A DNA stretch of 33,348 bases, from contig JAUXAX010000020.1 of NCBI GenBank assembly GCA_030619685.1, positions 1 to 33,348 of the forward strand, in the 5' to 3' direction. The translations under genes and the position numbers were made by a program. The stretch is from Dehalococcoidia bacterium. GTDB taxonomy: Bacteria; Chloroflexota; Dehalococcoidia; SZUA-161. The notes below the pieces were generated by a model. It did not search any database. It was not told the origin of the DNA and saw only the letters and a program-made list of their open reading frames with translations. This document shows positions 33,217 to 33,348 of this stretch, one piece after another (the stretch's first letter is position 1; each line of letters starts with the position of its first letter).

Positions 33217-33348
33217 CTATTCGGCCTTATACTTGCCTATCTCCAGGCCCGGCACAAGGTCCATGCCGATGTGTCCCTCTCTCTCCAGCTCCGCATACTC
33301 TTCATCGGAGACGCCGAGAATCTCCTTATACACATACTCATTGTGCTC
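33217..33348 (-). CDS. Family III CoA-transferase (CaiB/BaiF), C-terminal fragment
   Basis: The minus-strand frame is open from the window's end to a TAG at 33217-33219 and encodes 43 residues. EHNEYVYKEILGVSDEEYAEL is the conserved terminal helix of formyl-CoA transferase-like proteins (HNEYV..E.LG.S..E...L), followed by a short unusual tail MDLVPGLEIGKYKAE. Family III enzymes move CoA between carboxylates. The start is outside the window. Located 17 nt before the SDR start, it is probably in the same operon and would activate the acid that the SDR and acyl-CoA dehydrogenase then process. Confidence 0.75.
   Translation of the reverse strand, partial: EHNEYVYKEILGVSDEEYAELEREGHIGMDLVPGLEIGKYKAE

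Overview
The window looks like a chromosomal segment from an uncultivated member of the Chloroflexota, most likely class Dehalococcoidia. This rests on the long syntenic run rpsB-tsf-pyrH-frr-uppS-cdsA-dxr-rseP-ispG-proS (an order I associate with Dehalococcoides relatives), a short EF-Ts, a 2-hydroxyacyl-CoA dehydratase/activase-type fragment, LarB/LarC, and fatty-acid-type CoA genes. The assignment is inference from gene content and order; no rRNA or tRNA gene is visible.

Left part (1-8.4 kb): the 3' end of a CoA-activase/dehydratase-type protein, then recF on the minus strand. The plus-strand NAD genes nadB-nadC follow, with a MauE-like membrane protein, and about 25 codons of a lost nadA sit just upstream of nadB. 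Next come divergent larC (with a small coupled ORF) and larB for the nickel-pincer cofactor. A minus-strand fmdB-dtd pair closes this part; it has a consensus-like promoter followed by a CIRCE operator (HrcA heat-shock control).

Central housekeeping operon (8.45-18.0 kb): ribosomal protein S2, EF-Ts, UMP kinase, ribosome recycling factor, undecaprenyl-PP synthase, CDP-DAG synthase, two MEP-pathway enzymes (Dxr, IspG), the RseP site-2 protease and prolyl-tRNA synthetase. Most junctions are short or overlapping.

Accessory region (18.0-24.0 kb): an orphan transcription unit comes first, with a near-perfect promoter, a 14-codon ORF with a perfect Shine-Dalgarno, stacked hairpins and a 13-bp terminal stem. 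It is followed by a five-gene plus-strand cluster: two tandem-domain NIPSNAP/ABM-like proteins, a cysteine-rich protein, a ThDP-dependent 2-oxoacid-type enzyme and a zinc-type alcohol dehydrogenase. This is the best candidate for an undescribed pathway.

24.0-29.0 kb: two tandem paralogous DivIVA-like coiled-coil proteins sharing a nearly identical 238-nt block (minus strand), a dCMP-deaminase-like protein, a P-loop nucleotide-kinase-like protein, and an orphan SIR2-like protein that could be an NADase-type defence effector.

Right part (29.1-33.3 kb, minus strand): a third NIPSNAP-like paralog, a nitronate monooxygenase-like flavoprotein, an acyl-CoA dehydrogenase, a short-chain dehydrogenase and the end of a family III CoA-transferase. 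Together these look like a CoA-linked catabolic operon. Several palindromic intergenic repeats (AT-rich at 29.83-29.95 kb, REP-like at 32.19-32.25 kb, others at 0.64, 7.53 and 20.88 kb) separate the blocks.
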